From a virus: a stretch of DNA of 41,617 bases. The position numbers and the translations under genes are program-made. The notes under the pieces are model-generated. The model did not search any database. It was not told the origin of the DNA and was given only the letters and a program-made list of their open reading frames with translations. This document shows positions 23,596 through 31,928 of this stretch, piece after piece; position 1 is the stretch's first letter, and the number at the start of each line of letters is the position of its first letter. The stretch spans positions 1 to 41,617 of the IMG/VR virus record IMGVR_UViG_3300045997_000241, one strand, 5' to 3'.

Positions 23596-24486
23596 ATGGC
23601 AACAAAACCGGTCAATCTTCCTGAATTTGCCTTGCTCGATCAAATCGATGCGACAAGCCTACAAAACAACGTGGTCGCACCCACACAGGCGATCAAAGAC
23701 TATGGCATGCCACGAAAAAGTCGACTCCCAAGGCAATACTTAAATTATCTTGGTCGAATGCTTTCTGAATGGACAGGGTGGGCCTCTAATCAGTCTGATG
23801 AAACTGTTGCCAGCGTTGCGGCAGAGGCGGTCTTGAGAGAGGCCGCAGATACCTACATAATAAATGATTTAAACGCGGAGATTGACAATCGCGAGGATGC
23901 TGACGCCGCGGAGGCCCTTGCAAGGGCCACGGCCGACTCAAATGAAGCCACGGCAAGAGGCAATGCGGATGCCGCAGAGCTACTTGCCCGACAAACCGCA
24001 GATACCACAGAGGCTGGCACCAGGGCCACGGCTGACATAAATCTGGGCAATCGCATCACGGCCATTGAAAACAACACAAACATTTTTACAGAGGTTCTTT
24101 CACTTTCAGGATTTGGAGCCGGTGAAGACGTTGACACGTCGGCCACCGTTCTTATAACAACCCACGATACTGGCGCGGTTGTGATCGAGGAGGTAACGCT
24201 TATTTTTCCCACAGATGTTTTTGGTGAAAATGCCGCGGACGCTTCTATTTACCTATTTTTCACAGACGCAAGCATCTCGGCCGCCATTAGACCGGCGTTT
24301 AATCAAAAAATCGCCGTTTCTTTGCTTAACGGCGCGGGTTCAGCTGCAGATATTGGCTTTATAAGCTTGACAACTACTGGAACCTGGAATTTTCAACTAA
24401 ACGGCGTGGCCACATTTACAGACACCATTGGTGACTACAAGGGTCTCTGGGCCTCGCAGATACGATATATAAAATCGATAACGTAA
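23596..24486 (+). CDS. Tail fibre protein with Ala-rich coiled-coil repeats
   Basis: A 296-residue protein, start ATG at 23596 with TTGGAGG upstream. The N-terminus (NLPEFALLDQIDATSLQN, with RLPRQYLNYLGRMLSEWTGW) is the attachment segment found in many short tail fibres. Residues about 72-140 are an alanine-rich trimeric coiled coil with ARATADSNEATARGNADAAE repeats. The C-terminal about 150 residues are beta-rich and would carry the receptor tip. It is the only obvious fibre gene, and the C-terminal tip resembles no family I can name. Confidence 0.75.
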   Translation: MATKPVNLPEFALLDQIDATSLQNNVVAPTQAIKDYGMPRKSRLPRQYLNYLGRMLSEWTGWASNQSDETVASVAAEAVLREAADTYIINDLNAEIDNREDADAAEALARATADSNEATARGNADAAELLARQTADTTEAGTRATADINLGNRITAIENNTNIFTEVLSLSGFGAGEDVDTSATVLITTHDTGAVVIEEVTLIFPTDVFGENAADASIYLFFTDASISAAIRPAFNQKIAVSLLNGAGSAADIGFISLTTTGTWNFQLNGVATFTDTIGDYKGLWASQIRYIKSIT

Positions 24487-24488
24487 CA

Positions 24489-24508
24489 GTCGGCAATAAT
24501 TTGCCGGC
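24489..24508 (+). other. Hairpin between the fibre gene and the last late gene
   Basis: CGGCAA (24491-24496) and TTGCCG (24501-24506) with loop TAAT, extended by one G-T and one G-C pair. No T run follows, so it is not a convincing terminator. It may be an mRNA-processing or attenuating hairpin. Confidence 0.4.
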
Positions 24509-24538
24509 ATTCTTAAGCATAAACAAAAGGAGGTCGCA

Positions 24539-24790
24539 ATGGCGACTCAGGTTACAATCATCAATGGTGGAAGTCAAAGTGAAGTTGACTTCAGCGCGCT
24601 CAGCAATAACGACTGCTTCGAGGTTGCTGCAAAGCAATACCGGAAACTTGATGCAGGCAATGCGATCGATATTCAACGTGTATTTGGCTCCCAGGTAATT
24701 GTGGCAATTGAGGACGTAGTTGTTTTTTTTCAGGCCACTGACAAGGTTCGCAGAATCAATTCCGCCTCGATAAACTACATAAAGGCATAA
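24539..24790 (+). CDS. Small protein after the tail fibre, unknown function
   Basis: An 83-residue protein with a strong AAAGGAGG site six bases before its ATG. It is beta-rich (VTIINGGSQSEVDFSALSNN, VIVAIEDVVVFFQATDKV), with one cysteine. It has no membrane segment. It could be a fibre chaperone or small tail protein, given its place as the last rightward gene. No family is recognised. Confidence 0.65.
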   Translation: MATQVTIINGGSQSEVDFSALSNNDCFEVAAKQYRKLDAGNAIDIQRVFGSQVIVAIEDVVVFFQATDKVRRINSASINYIKA

Positions 24791-24797
24791 CTTGCCG

Positions 24798-24822
24798 ACC
24801 CAGGCCAAGCAAGCGCCTGGGT
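24798..24822. terminator. Hairpin between the convergent late and early blocks
   Basis: ACCCAGGC (24798-24805) pairs perfectly with GCCTGGGT (24815-24822) across a nine-base loop. It sits between the last rightward gene (ends 24790) and the last leftward gene (ends 24823). No clear T run follows on either strand, so it may be a weak bidirectional terminator or an anti-collision element. Confidence 0.55.
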
Positions 24823-26481
24823 TCATTCAAAAAATATCCGCCAATTCGATTGTATAAGGCTTTCTGAAAGCGTTCTTTTTCCACGAACGGTCTCAAAGAC
24901 GCGTTCATCGACCGTTCCTTTTGTTATCAGGTCGACATACAGGCAGGGCCTTGTTTGACCAATCCGGTGAAATCTTTTTTCAACCTGATTTCTCGGCTCC
25001 GCGTCAAAGTCGCTGCAGAATGAAATCATATTTGTGATGGCCGTCAAGTTTAAACCATAGGCCCCAGTGTGATTGGTTATAAAGAAACGCACATTGTCGT
25101 TATGTTGAATTTCTGACACGGTCTCAAGTCGTTGCTCATGTGTCGTATCTCCAAAATACGTGCGAACTGAGTCGGCGCCATACATGTCGCTCAGGGCCTT
25201 TTGCGCGATGCGAATGCTGTCACGGAAGACCGCGTAGATTAAAACCTTCCCACGCATCTCCTCTGTCACTTCTATCATAGCCTCTGCGCGATGACTTGCA
25301 ATGTCATGGACCAAGCCCTGGTCATCCTTAACGAACCCGCAGACCACTTGTTGGAGACGCAAAAGTCGCGTCAAAACCATGTTGGCGGTAACCAGGGTTT
25401 GGTCATTTAGAAACGTAAGTGACTCCTCCTTTAAGTCTTTATATATCCGGGCCTGCTCGTCCGTCATGTGGACGCTGTGTGTCATGTATGTTTTTTCAGG
25501 AAGATCGAGGCAATCCTCACTTTTTACAACGAAGCAAAATTTGTTTATTATGGCCTTAAATTCATCCAAGTTTCGATAACCCACAATTTTATTGATTTGA
25601 CCAAGCATGAGTTGATACAACCGGTCAATATAATAGCTGTCCTTTGTTACCGAACTAAGAAGGTCGAGCCTTTCCTTCACCTTTTTAAAGTTATAGGCCT
25701 TTGTAAAAATGTCAACCACCTCAAGCAATATTGACTGCTCAGCGTAACCAAGTTTTGCCTTAAGTTGCGCAGCGAGGGCCTTTATTTGTGGAAGATTTTT
25801 TACGCGTTGATCAATCCCTACCATGGTATATATTGGTGCAAGGTCCGCGAATTGTGCTTTGAAGGCGTAATATGACGGATACCCAGAGCAACCTTTCTTT
25901 AGGAATTCAAGTTGTGCCCAAATATCAAGTGGTTTGTTGTCTATCGGGCTTCCAGTCAAAAATCGACGGGCGATTGAGACGTCGCGAAGCTTGAATGCCG
26001 CCTTTGTTCTTCCAGATTGCGGATTTCTTATCGTAGAACTTTCATCGATGGCCGCCAATGTCTTGTTTTGCCTTGTAAATTTGTAAAAAATGGCAAAGGC
26101 GCGTTTTGAGTTCAGCGATTCGATATTTGCCGTTATTATTTTTAATTTATCCGTGGCCTTTGCCTCTGCGAATGAAACGAAGGCCTCGAATTTTTTACCG
26201 CTAAGCTTTGAGCTCCATTCAGCAAGTTCGTATGGTGCGTCCGTCGACATGTGCAACGGAATGTGCTCACTTTTCCATGTTTGGTACGAACCGCTATTGC
26301 CAAAAATAATCAAGGCGTTTATGTGTCCGTTTACAAACATGTGCGCCGCCACGTCAAGCAACATCTTGCTTTTTCCGGTGCCCATGTCACACACATTGCC
26401 AAAATACACCTTGTCAGCCGTCAACTGGTAATTTTGAAGTTGATGGGTCATTGGTGTCATTTTAAATGAGATTTTTTTCAT
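24823..26481 (-). CDS. SNF2-like superfamily 2 DNA helicase/translocase
   Basis: A 552-residue ATP-dependent DNA translocase. Motif I is CDMGTGKSKM (residues 31-40), motif II AAIDESS (about 143-149), motif III RRFLTGSPIDN, and motif VI QVEKRFHRIGQTRP with the DERVFE tail typical of SNF2 proteins. An about 100-residue helical insertion lies between the two RecA lobes. The start has AAAGGACG upstream. It is the last gene of the early block and lies nine bases after a UvrD-like helicase. Such phage SNF2 proteins are usually thought to act in replication or recombination; the exact role is unknown. Confidence 0.88.
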   Translation of the reverse strand: MKKISFKMTPMTHQLQNYQLTADKVYFGNVCDMGTGKSKMLLDVAAHMFVNGHINALIIFGNSGSYQTWKSEHIPLHMSTDAPYELAEWSSKLSGKKFEAFVSFAEAKATDKLKIITANIESLNSKRAFAIFYKFTRQNKTLAAIDESSTIRNPQSGRTKAAFKLRDVSIARRFLTGSPIDNKPLDIWAQLEFLKKGCSGYPSYYAFKAQFADLAPIYTMVGIDQRVKNLPQIKALAAQLKAKLGYAEQSILLEVVDIFTKAYNFKKVKERLDLLSSVTKDSYYIDRLYQLMLGQINKIVGYRNLDEFKAIINKFCFVVKSEDCLDLPEKTYMTHSVHMTDEQARIYKDLKEESLTFLNDQTLVTANMVLTRLLRLQQVVCGFVKDDQGLVHDIASHRAEAMIEVTEEMRGKVLIYAVFRDSIRIAQKALSDMYGADSVRTYFGDTTHEQRLETVSEIQHNDNVRFFITNHTGAYGLNLTAITNMISFCSDFDAEPRNQVEKRFHRIGQTRPCLYVDLITKGTVDERVFETVRGKRTLSESLIQSNWRIFFE

Positions 26482-26490
26482 GGTCGTCCT

Positions 26491-27942
26491 TTATAAAACA
26501 TAGTGATTTGCCGTTTTTGGCTGTAGAATGAAGAGATTTTTTTTCGCCCGCGTGGCCCCAACGTAATACACCCTGGCCTCGTCGTCTGGATTTTTTATAT
26601 AACCCTCGTACGACCTTAGCGACATGTCGAGCGACAGCACGACATTTTCACTCTCGCTTCCTTTTGAGCCGTGGATTGTGTTAACATGTATTCTTGGGGC
26701 CGTGATAAAACTTTCATTTCGTCGGCGACAGGCCCGATAATATTCGCTCTCGTCAAGTGGCAAAAGATCAAGCGCGTCATACCAGGGTTTTTCAAGTCGT
26801 CGCTTGTCGATGTTTTCGACGTTGTTGATCATTTTTCGTGACATGAACTTGTTTATGAAATAGACCTCGTCCTTTGTGACTGGTCTTCCAGCCCTTAAGC
26901 TTTCCCAGGCAAGTGAGGCCTTCACCCCGGGATTGTCACGAACATCACCATATACGCTTTTGTAAACAAAACCGCAAAGCTTTAAATAATCGATGACCTC
27001 TTTTATTTGGAAGTTGTTTCTCATCAAAATTAGCCACTGTCCAGTGGCCATGTCAATGTCCTCAATTGAGCGGACAACCTCCACCTTTCCAGTCTCCTTT
27101 GTTGGCTTGAAAACTTTTTTATGCCGACCTTTTACCTTTGTGATTATTTGGTCGGCCTGGGCCTTTATTGATTTAGGCAATCTGTAGCTTTGGTTTAGCA
27201 CCCTTGTCGCGGCCACTTGTTTTGTCAATGCGGTAAAGTGCTCAACCGCCGCCCCTGACCACCTAAAGATGGCCTGATCATCATCACCGGCAATGATAAC
27301 CTTTGGCGTCACACTAATAAGACGTTCCAATATTTTCCACTGAAGAAGACACAGGTCCTGGGCCTCGTCGATTATCAGCAAATCAAGGCTTGGCGGCATT
27401 CCTTGATCATAGAATTGGACAAGCATGTCGGTATAGTCAACAAGCAAGTTGGCCTTTTTATATTGCCTAAGGCCGTCAACCACGAAGTTAAGTTCGAGCC
27501 ACGTAACGTCACTTTGCTGGTCCTCCCACGTTGTTCGAATATCTTGCATCTTAAGGCGTGAAAGCGACTCTATAAAAATAATTTGGTCACCTAAGTTCAT
27601 TTCAAAGGTGGCCAAGTCTTGCCGCTGAATACCGGTGATTGGCACGCCAAGCTGCTTTCCAAGGTCCCGATAGTGATTACGTTGCATCACCTCATGCGTG
27701 CTTAGTCCCAATTGAAAAAATGCCATTGAATGTGTCGTCTTATAGAACTGTAATTGACGCCGCGATAGGTCAAATTTATCCATTGTTCGCGAGGCGGCCT
27801 CCTCAACGGCCTTTTTTGTAAACGACATGAAGCCGATCCGTTCAGGCGTCAGTCCTTCTTTTAGACCAGCTTCAACTGCGTTTATTAGAGTGGTAGTTTT
27901 CCCGGTGCCAGGTGGGCCCAAATATAGTGTCGCGTTATCCAT
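26491..27942 (-). CDS. UvrD/Rep-like superfamily 1 DNA helicase
   Basis: A 483-residue helicase. Motif I is LGPPGTGKTTT (residues 8-18), Ia SFTKKAVEEAASR, II IIDEAQD (190-196), III AGDDDQAIFRWSGA (218-231), IV NQSYRLP (250-256), V TIHGSKGSESENVVL and VI YYVGATRAKKNLFI. It is complete but shorter than bacterial UvrD because the 1B/2B domains are reduced, as often in phages. It overlaps the small upstream gene by eight bases. Expected to unwind DNA during replication or repair. Confidence 0.93.
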   Translation of the reverse strand: MDNATLYLGPPGTGKTTTLINAVEAGLKEGLTPERIGFMSFTKKAVEEAASRTMDKFDLSRRQLQFYKTTHSMAFFQLGLSTHEVMQRNHYRDLGKQLGVPITGIQRQDLATFEMNLGDQIIFIESLSRLKMQDIRTTWEDQQSDVTWLELNFVVDGLRQYKKANLLVDYTDMLVQFYDQGMPPSLDLLIIDEAQDLCLLQWKILERLISVTPKVIIAGDDDQAIFRWSGAAVEHFTALTKQVAATRVLNQSYRLPKSIKAQADQIITKVKGRHKKVFKPTKETGKVEVVRSIEDIDMATGQWLILMRNNFQIKEVIDYLKLCGFVYKSVYGDVRDNPGVKASLAWESLRAGRPVTKDEVYFINKFMSRKMINNVENIDKRRLEKPWYDALDLLPLDESEYYRACRRRNESFITAPRIHVNTIHGSKGSESENVVLSLDMSLRSYEGYIKNPDDEARVYYVGATRAKKNLFILQPKTANHYVL

Positions 27943-28135
27943 CAGTGCTTCTCCTGCCGATGCTTTCTGCCAACCAAGGAAAGCAGATCATTGCGGCGTC
28001 TGATACCTCTAATTTGCCACCTTTTATAAATTGAATTACTTGTCGTTGTCCTTGCTCTGAACAGCTTGTGACGCAGGCAAGCTTGCCATCGACATATACC
28101 ATAAAATTTGGAATTATGCACAAGACGTCAATCAT
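27935..28135 (-). CDS. Small protein between primase and helicase, unknown function
   Basis: A 66-residue protein with a strong AGGAGG site seven bases before ATG. It has four cysteines and a central VTSCSEQGQRQVIQFIKGGK. It overlaps the UvrD-like gene start by eight bases and follows the primase by ten bases. It may be a replication accessory factor by context only. Confidence 0.65.
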   Translation of the reverse strand: MIDVLCIIPNFMVYVDGKLACVTSCSEQGQRQVIQFIKGGKLEVSDAAMICFPWLAESIGRRSTDG

Positions 28136-28145
28136 GTGTTACCTC

Positions 28146-29663
28146 CTAAAAATAAGTTGCTGGCTCGTCAATCTCCGGTTCAAGGACGCTGTCAGGTTCT
28201 GAGAACTGAGGAATGCTCCAGATATTTACGTTTTTACCCCGTATTTTCATTAGCTCGGCCTCGCCACCAATATCCTTTAAAATAGCCGTTATTTTGTTGG
28301 ATGTAAAGGCCTTGAATTTTTTCCTATCAAGAAAGGCAAGAAAGTCCGATAGCTTGAAATACGTTCGCCCTTGACTGGTCCACGGCTTTCCAATAAGAAG
28401 TTCGTCCACCTTTTTTGCCTTTACAAGTGAGATGCAGTATGTCTCAAGCAATTCCTTTAATTGACCTGATGGTGATGAATCCTCCGTGGCCTCAATAATC
28501 GAAACCTTGTCCAAAAGGGCCTTTATAATGTTATGCCAAACCCCAGGTTTTACGATGGGCGTAAGAACGTTCAATGAGTCAAGGCAAATTTTTTGAAAAC
28601 GCATTTGGTTTTGAAGGTCATTTGTCTCAAGTTCAAGGCGACCACCGCCATCCACGTCAACAAACCAAATAGGTGGGTTGGTGTCATACTTTGTAAGGGC
28701 GGTAAGCACTGGCATGTCAAGAAGGGCACCGACGCCAAATTTACGCGTGCGACAAAGCCCTGAATTGCAGTGCGGCTTTAACGGGGCCTTGCTGCATGAG
28801 TAGTCATATTCTTTTTTCTTCAGACTTTTTACGACACCCTCCACCTCATTGGACAAGAGCGGGGGGTCAAAAAACTTTATGTTGAAGTCGTTCAGCAATT
28901 GCGCCCAGCTGTCGGGGGATTGTTTCTTTAAATACACGCCCAAATTATATAGGCCGTCATTCCTGGTACCCGCCACAAATCCCCTGGTAACAAGATATTG
29001 AAGGCACGGAGGTCCATCAGACAGGTCGGGAAGCAGGGCCACGGTGAAGGCCTCGAACTCCGCCATTGTTTTGCGACTTGCCAGGGCGCGCTCGACGAAC
29101 TGCTTAATGGATAGGCCCTCATTATTTTTATCCAACGCAAACCTAACGGTATTCTCAGCATCAAAATAAGGCATGTTTATCCATTGCCCAATGTCGCCGC
29201 GCTCCGATAACACCTCGTTTTGCCTTGGATAAATCTCGGAGCCGGCAAAGCCAAGAAGCGCGGCGTAGTGACTTAGTTTTTGACGAACAAGGCTCGCAGG
29301 CGTGGCCTCACTAAGAAATGTGTAGAGGTGCAAACCACCGGACTTTGTCTTGCATGGAATGAGCGGCAGCTCGTTATCCTCAATCAATTTTAGTGTTGGA
29401 ACGTAGTCAAGGTCATAAACGTCAACGTCAATGGCCCCAAAAAAGCACATTGAGTCGTCACGAATCGGAACTATGCCAATGCCGGTTCGCCCGGCAAGAT
29501 GGTCCTCCCATAATTGCTCAGTTACCGGCGCATGCTTGGTAATGGCCTCACCAAGAATTTTATTTTTATCTGTTTTGGATGACCTAACAAGCGAATAGGT
29601 GCCGTAGGCTCGGTCCAATCCCTTGAATAGCGTCATCATGTCAGCTACGAATAAATTACCCAC
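28146..29663 (-). CDS. Archaeo-eukaryotic-type primase (AEP/TOTE-like primase with PriCT)
   Basis: A 505-residue protein. Catalytic acids lie in FFGAIDVDVYD (D79, D81), the substrate motif is KSGGLHLYTF (about 107-116), and the third AEP motif region is DIGQWINMPYFD (about 157-168). The C-terminal part has a PriCT-like segment, TRNDGLYNLGVYLKKQ, and a cysteine cluster around residues 290-304 (CSKAPLKPHCNSGLC). It would make primers for the phage polymerase, possibly with polymerase activity itself. The start is GTG at 29663 with AAAAGGGG upstream. The C-terminal 180 residues are unassigned. Confidence 0.82.
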   Translation of the reverse strand: MGNLFVADMMTLFKGLDRAYGTYSLVRSSKTDKNKILGEAITKHAPVTEQLWEDHLAGRTGIGIVPIRDDSMCFFGAIDVDVYDLDYVPTLKLIEDNELPLIPCKTKSGGLHLYTFLSEATPASLVRQKLSHYAALLGFAGSEIYPRQNEVLSERGDIGQWINMPYFDAENTVRFALDKNNEGLSIKQFVERALASRKTMAEFEAFTVALLPDLSDGPPCLQYLVTRGFVAGTRNDGLYNLGVYLKKQSPDSWAQLLNDFNIKFFDPPLLSNEVEGVVKSLKKKEYDYSCSKAPLKPHCNSGLCRTRKFGVGALLDMPVLTALTKYDTNPPIWFVDVDGGGRLELETNDLQNQMRFQKICLDSLNVLTPIVKPGVWHNIIKALLDKVSIIEATEDSSPSGQLKELLETYCISLVKAKKVDELLIGKPWTSQGRTYFKLSDFLAFLDRKKFKAFTSNKITAILKDIGGEAELMKIRGKNVNIWSIPQFSEPDSVLEPEIDEPATYF

Positions 29664-29688
29664 GCCAGCCCCTTTTGCACGTATGAAG

Positions 29689-29721
29689 ACAAATAAAGGA
29701 CCCCATAAGTTTCAGGGGTCC
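29689..29721 (-). terminator. Intrinsic terminator between SSB-like and primase genes
   Basis: On the minus strand GGACCCC (29721-29715), a ten-base loop and GGGGTCC (29705-29699) are followed by TTTATTTG. It lies directly downstream of the SSB-like gene. No promoter is seen before the primase GTG, so it probably acts as a partial attenuator, giving more SSB than primase. Confidence 0.7.
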
Positions 29722-29738
29722 AGCATAGACTGCCTCAA

Positions 29739-30581
29739 TTAGAAGTGGTTGTCGTCGGTGACAGGAGGAGCGGCGTCCTCGAACGTGTCAGACGGCGGGG
29801 TTACTTTCACAAGGCCTTTATTCACCTCGGCGCAAAAAGCACGCCCGGCAAGATATAGCTCAGGTTTCGTGACTGGAATTGGGTCCGAAATTTTGTAATT
29901 TTGGAATGTGTTTCCGTTGCGCTCTTCCATTTCTGCTGAAATATTGTACACGTGGCTGTACGACGCCGGCGTGGCCATTGTCTTATTCGGCCCAATAGGT
30001 AACTTCAGGTCCGTCATTCTGCTTATCCATTTTCTTGATTTTTTAAGCTGCGTCCGTGTCATTGAAATAACCACGCGGGACGTGGAGCCGTCCTTATTTA
30101 TCAGCAGGCAGTAGTGGTAGGCGGTTTGAACAAGCACGTTTCCATTTGGGAGAATATCCATATTCTTGTCATTGCGCTTCGTTGTTGCCATCAACTCGTC
30201 GGTCGCGTGATGCGCCACAAAACCACCACCCTTTGAACGCTCGACCCACTCAACCCACGCCCGATTAAAGGCGCATGGCAGCACATTGATGCTTTCGTAA
30301 ATGTCGCCTGTGACGGTGTTGTATAGCAAGCCCTCACGCGCCCCGTGGACGGCAGTGGCCCCGCGAAGTTGCGGTGAAAGTGCTTGAAGAAGTGTGATAA
30401 ACGGCACTGCCATGTCCGCAGCCGTCACGTTTTCAAACCCACCACCAACATCCTGGGCCAACACCTCTGCAATGGCTGTTGTTTCAGTGGTGGCCAAAGT
30501 TTTTGTAGTCGATACGGCCACGGCCGTTTGCGACTGTTTTGCTCCTTGTGCGGCGTTTGCCGCGTCATTCTTTTTTGCCAT
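29739..30581 (-). CDS. Probable single-stranded-DNA-binding protein with acidic tail
   Basis: A 280-residue protein. Residues 1-45 are Ala/Thr/Gln-rich and disordered. The central about 200 residues contain the conserved-looking ALSPQLRGATAVHGAREGLL, YNTVTGDIYESINVLPCAF and QLKKSRKWISRMTDLKL. The C-terminus is TDDNHF after DTFEDAAPP, resembling the acidic, phenylalanine-ended tail of SSB proteins such as T7 gp2.5. Its place beside the primase, with its own terminator for higher expression, agrees. The fold is not proven by sequence alone. Confidence 0.6.
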   Translation of the reverse strand: MAKKNDAANAAQGAKQSQTAVAVSTTKTLATTETTAIAEVLAQDVGGGFENVTAADMAVPFITLLQALSPQLRGATAVHGAREGLLYNTVTGDIYESINVLPCAFNRAWVEWVERSKGGGFVAHHATDELMATTKRNDKNMDILPNGNVLVQTAYHYCLLINKDGSTSRVVISMTRTQLKKSRKWISRMTDLKLPIGPNKTMATPASYSHVYNISAEMEERNGNTFQNYKISDPIPVTKPELYLAGRAFCAEVNKGLVKVTPPSDTFEDAAPPVTDDNHF

Positions 30582-30591
30582 TCCTATCTCC

Positions 30592-31182
30592 TTATTTTAA
30601 GATGATTGTTTCACGGTACTTGTATACAGAGAAAAGGTCCTGCGGAAAACTTGTGTTTTCAACAATTTGCTCCCTAACAAGCGCCTTTAATGTTTGCGGA
30701 TGCACCGATTTTTTCTCGGTAAATTTCAAGCGTAGCTTCTTTAAGAGCGTGGTTAACTCCTTTGAGTGGGCAAGGTCGTCTTTTTTTAACTCGACGTCAA
30801 TTTTGTTTTTAATCACGGTATCGAGCTTGTTCTTTGCCAGCCAGGCAAAGCAGTCTGCCTTTTTTTCCTCCGTGATCGCCGCGTTATAGTCAGTTTTTAT
30901 GGCCACACCGGTGCCGTCACTTAGACTCACCTTGCTTAGGCCAAGCTCATCAAATAGCGTCGGGACCAAGTCGGAGCCGATATATTTGATTCTATCTGAT
31001 ATCTTTTTTGCCTCCTCGTTCAACTTTTCAAGGGCCTTTTCTGCCTCAAGTTTTTCACTGATTAGCTTTGAAATAATCCCTAATTTTTGATGAACAAGGT
31101 CGCCATCAAGCTGGCCACCAACGTCCTCGGCCAACAAGGAACTAAGCGAATTATCATCACATTGTTTGCTTGTTTTTTTCAC
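30592..31182 (-). CDS. Replication-cluster protein with coiled coil, unknown function
   Basis: A 196-residue protein, start GTG at 31182 with GAAAGGG upstream, first gene behind promoter P-L5 (31202-31233). Residues about 35-70 form a coiled coil (SEKLEAEKALEKLNEEAKKI). Residues about 75-130 have the pattern LFDELGLSKVSLSDGTGVAI, then ITEEKKADCFAWLAKNKLDT and VIKNKI, seen in phage proteins found next to SSB and recombination genes. The specific activity is unknown. Confidence 0.65.
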   Translation of the reverse strand: MKKTSKQCDDNSLSSLLAEDVGGQLDGDLVHQKLGIISKLISEKLEAEKALEKLNEEAKKISDRIKYIGSDLVPTLFDELGLSKVSLSDGTGVAIKTDYNAAITEEKKADCFAWLAKNKLDTVIKNKIDVELKKDDLAHSKELTTLLKKLRLKFTEKKSVHPQTLKALVREQIVENTSFPQDLFSVYKYRETIILK

Positions 31183-31201
31183 ATAAACCCTTTCTTTTTT
31201 A

Positions 31202-31233
31202 ATTATACCAAGTTTTACGTAATATTTAAACAG
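31202..31233 (-). promoter_or_regulatory. Leftward early promoter P-L5 (SSB/primase/helicase operon)
   Basis: Minus strand: CTGTTTAAATAT (31233-31222), 14 nt, TATAAT (31207-31202) preceded by TGG (extended -10). It precedes the GTG at 31182 by about 20 bases and follows the end of the upstream gene at 31234. Confidence 0.7.
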
Positions 31234-31542
31234 TTAAAGATCAATTCTTATCGGAAGATACATTTGCCTGTGCCGGTCCCATTGTAGCAATGCAATATTG
31301 CGCGAGACGGCACTCGCCGCGGCCACCGTTAGTCCAATAAGCACCGGTGAGCCAATCAAGACAAGATAGTCGTAATCACCGTCATAGCTGCGTAGCTCAT
31401 AGCCTAAAGTTGCCCAAACCTCTTTAAAATCAGCGCGCTTAATTGACATGTCCATGGTTGCTGGAACAAGATAGCAGAGCTGGCCAAATTCTGCCGCTGA
31501 CGATATATCAAACATAGGTTGTGCCTGCGTTATAAAGACCAT
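31234..31542 (-). CDS. Small protein of unknown function in the polymerase operon
   Basis: A 102-residue protein with GGGGGGAAT immediately before its ATG. It overlaps the VRR-NUC gene by 13 bases. It has a DYDYLVLIGSPVLIGLTVAA stretch that could be a single membrane helix or a buried beta-alpha unit, and a basic C-terminus. No family is recognised. It is the last gene of the polymerase operon, ending right at promoter P-L5. Confidence 0.6.
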   Translation of the reverse strand: MVFITQAQPMFDISSAAEFGQLCYLVPATMDMSIKRADFKEVWATLGYELRSYDGDYDYLVLIGSPVLIGLTVAAASAVSRNIALLQWDRHRQMYLPIRIDL

Positions 31543-31928
31543 ATTCCCCCCATAACTACCGCGCTCACGGCCTCACGGCCGGCAATCCGATGAACGCTTG
31601 TAACAAGTGAATACCTTTTGTGTTTATTGACGTTGGCCACCGCCCGGTGCAAATAGACCACGTCATTGTGCAAGGTCAAGACAAAAACACTTCCCTGGCC
31701 ATATACTACCCGTGCCATGTGCCACGCAATCTGCTCGGGCTCAAGCAGGCGGGTAACCAGGGATTTTGGGTCACCTACCTTGAGCTCAATCCAAGTTTCG
31801 CGGCCGTGGTCACACAGGTTCACGTCTGGGGTGCCGGCCCCTATCTTATTTTCAATGCGCAGCACGTGGCCACGTAAGATTGCATTGTCGTGTAGATAGG
31901 TCCAAAAAAGCTGCTCAGGTTTTCTCAT
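31530..31928 (-). CDS. VRR-NUC domain nuclease
   Basis: A 132-residue PD-(D/E)xK-type nuclease. The motif residues are visible: RIENKIGAGTPDVNLC (E26, P34-D35), then RETWIELKVG (E48, K50) and EPEQIAWH (Q66). VRR-NUC proteins cut branched DNA such as Holliday junctions or flaps. In phages they often accompany helicases and polymerases. The start overlaps the polymerase stop by four bases (ATGA), so it is co-translated with the polymerase. Confidence 0.88.
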   Translation of the reverse strand: MRKPEQLFWTYLHDNAILRGHVLRIENKIGAGTPDVNLCDHGRETWIELKVGDPKSLVTRLLEPEQIAWHMARVVYGQGSVFVLTLHNDVVYLHRAVANVNKHKRYSLVTSVHRIAGREAVSAVVMGGIWSL

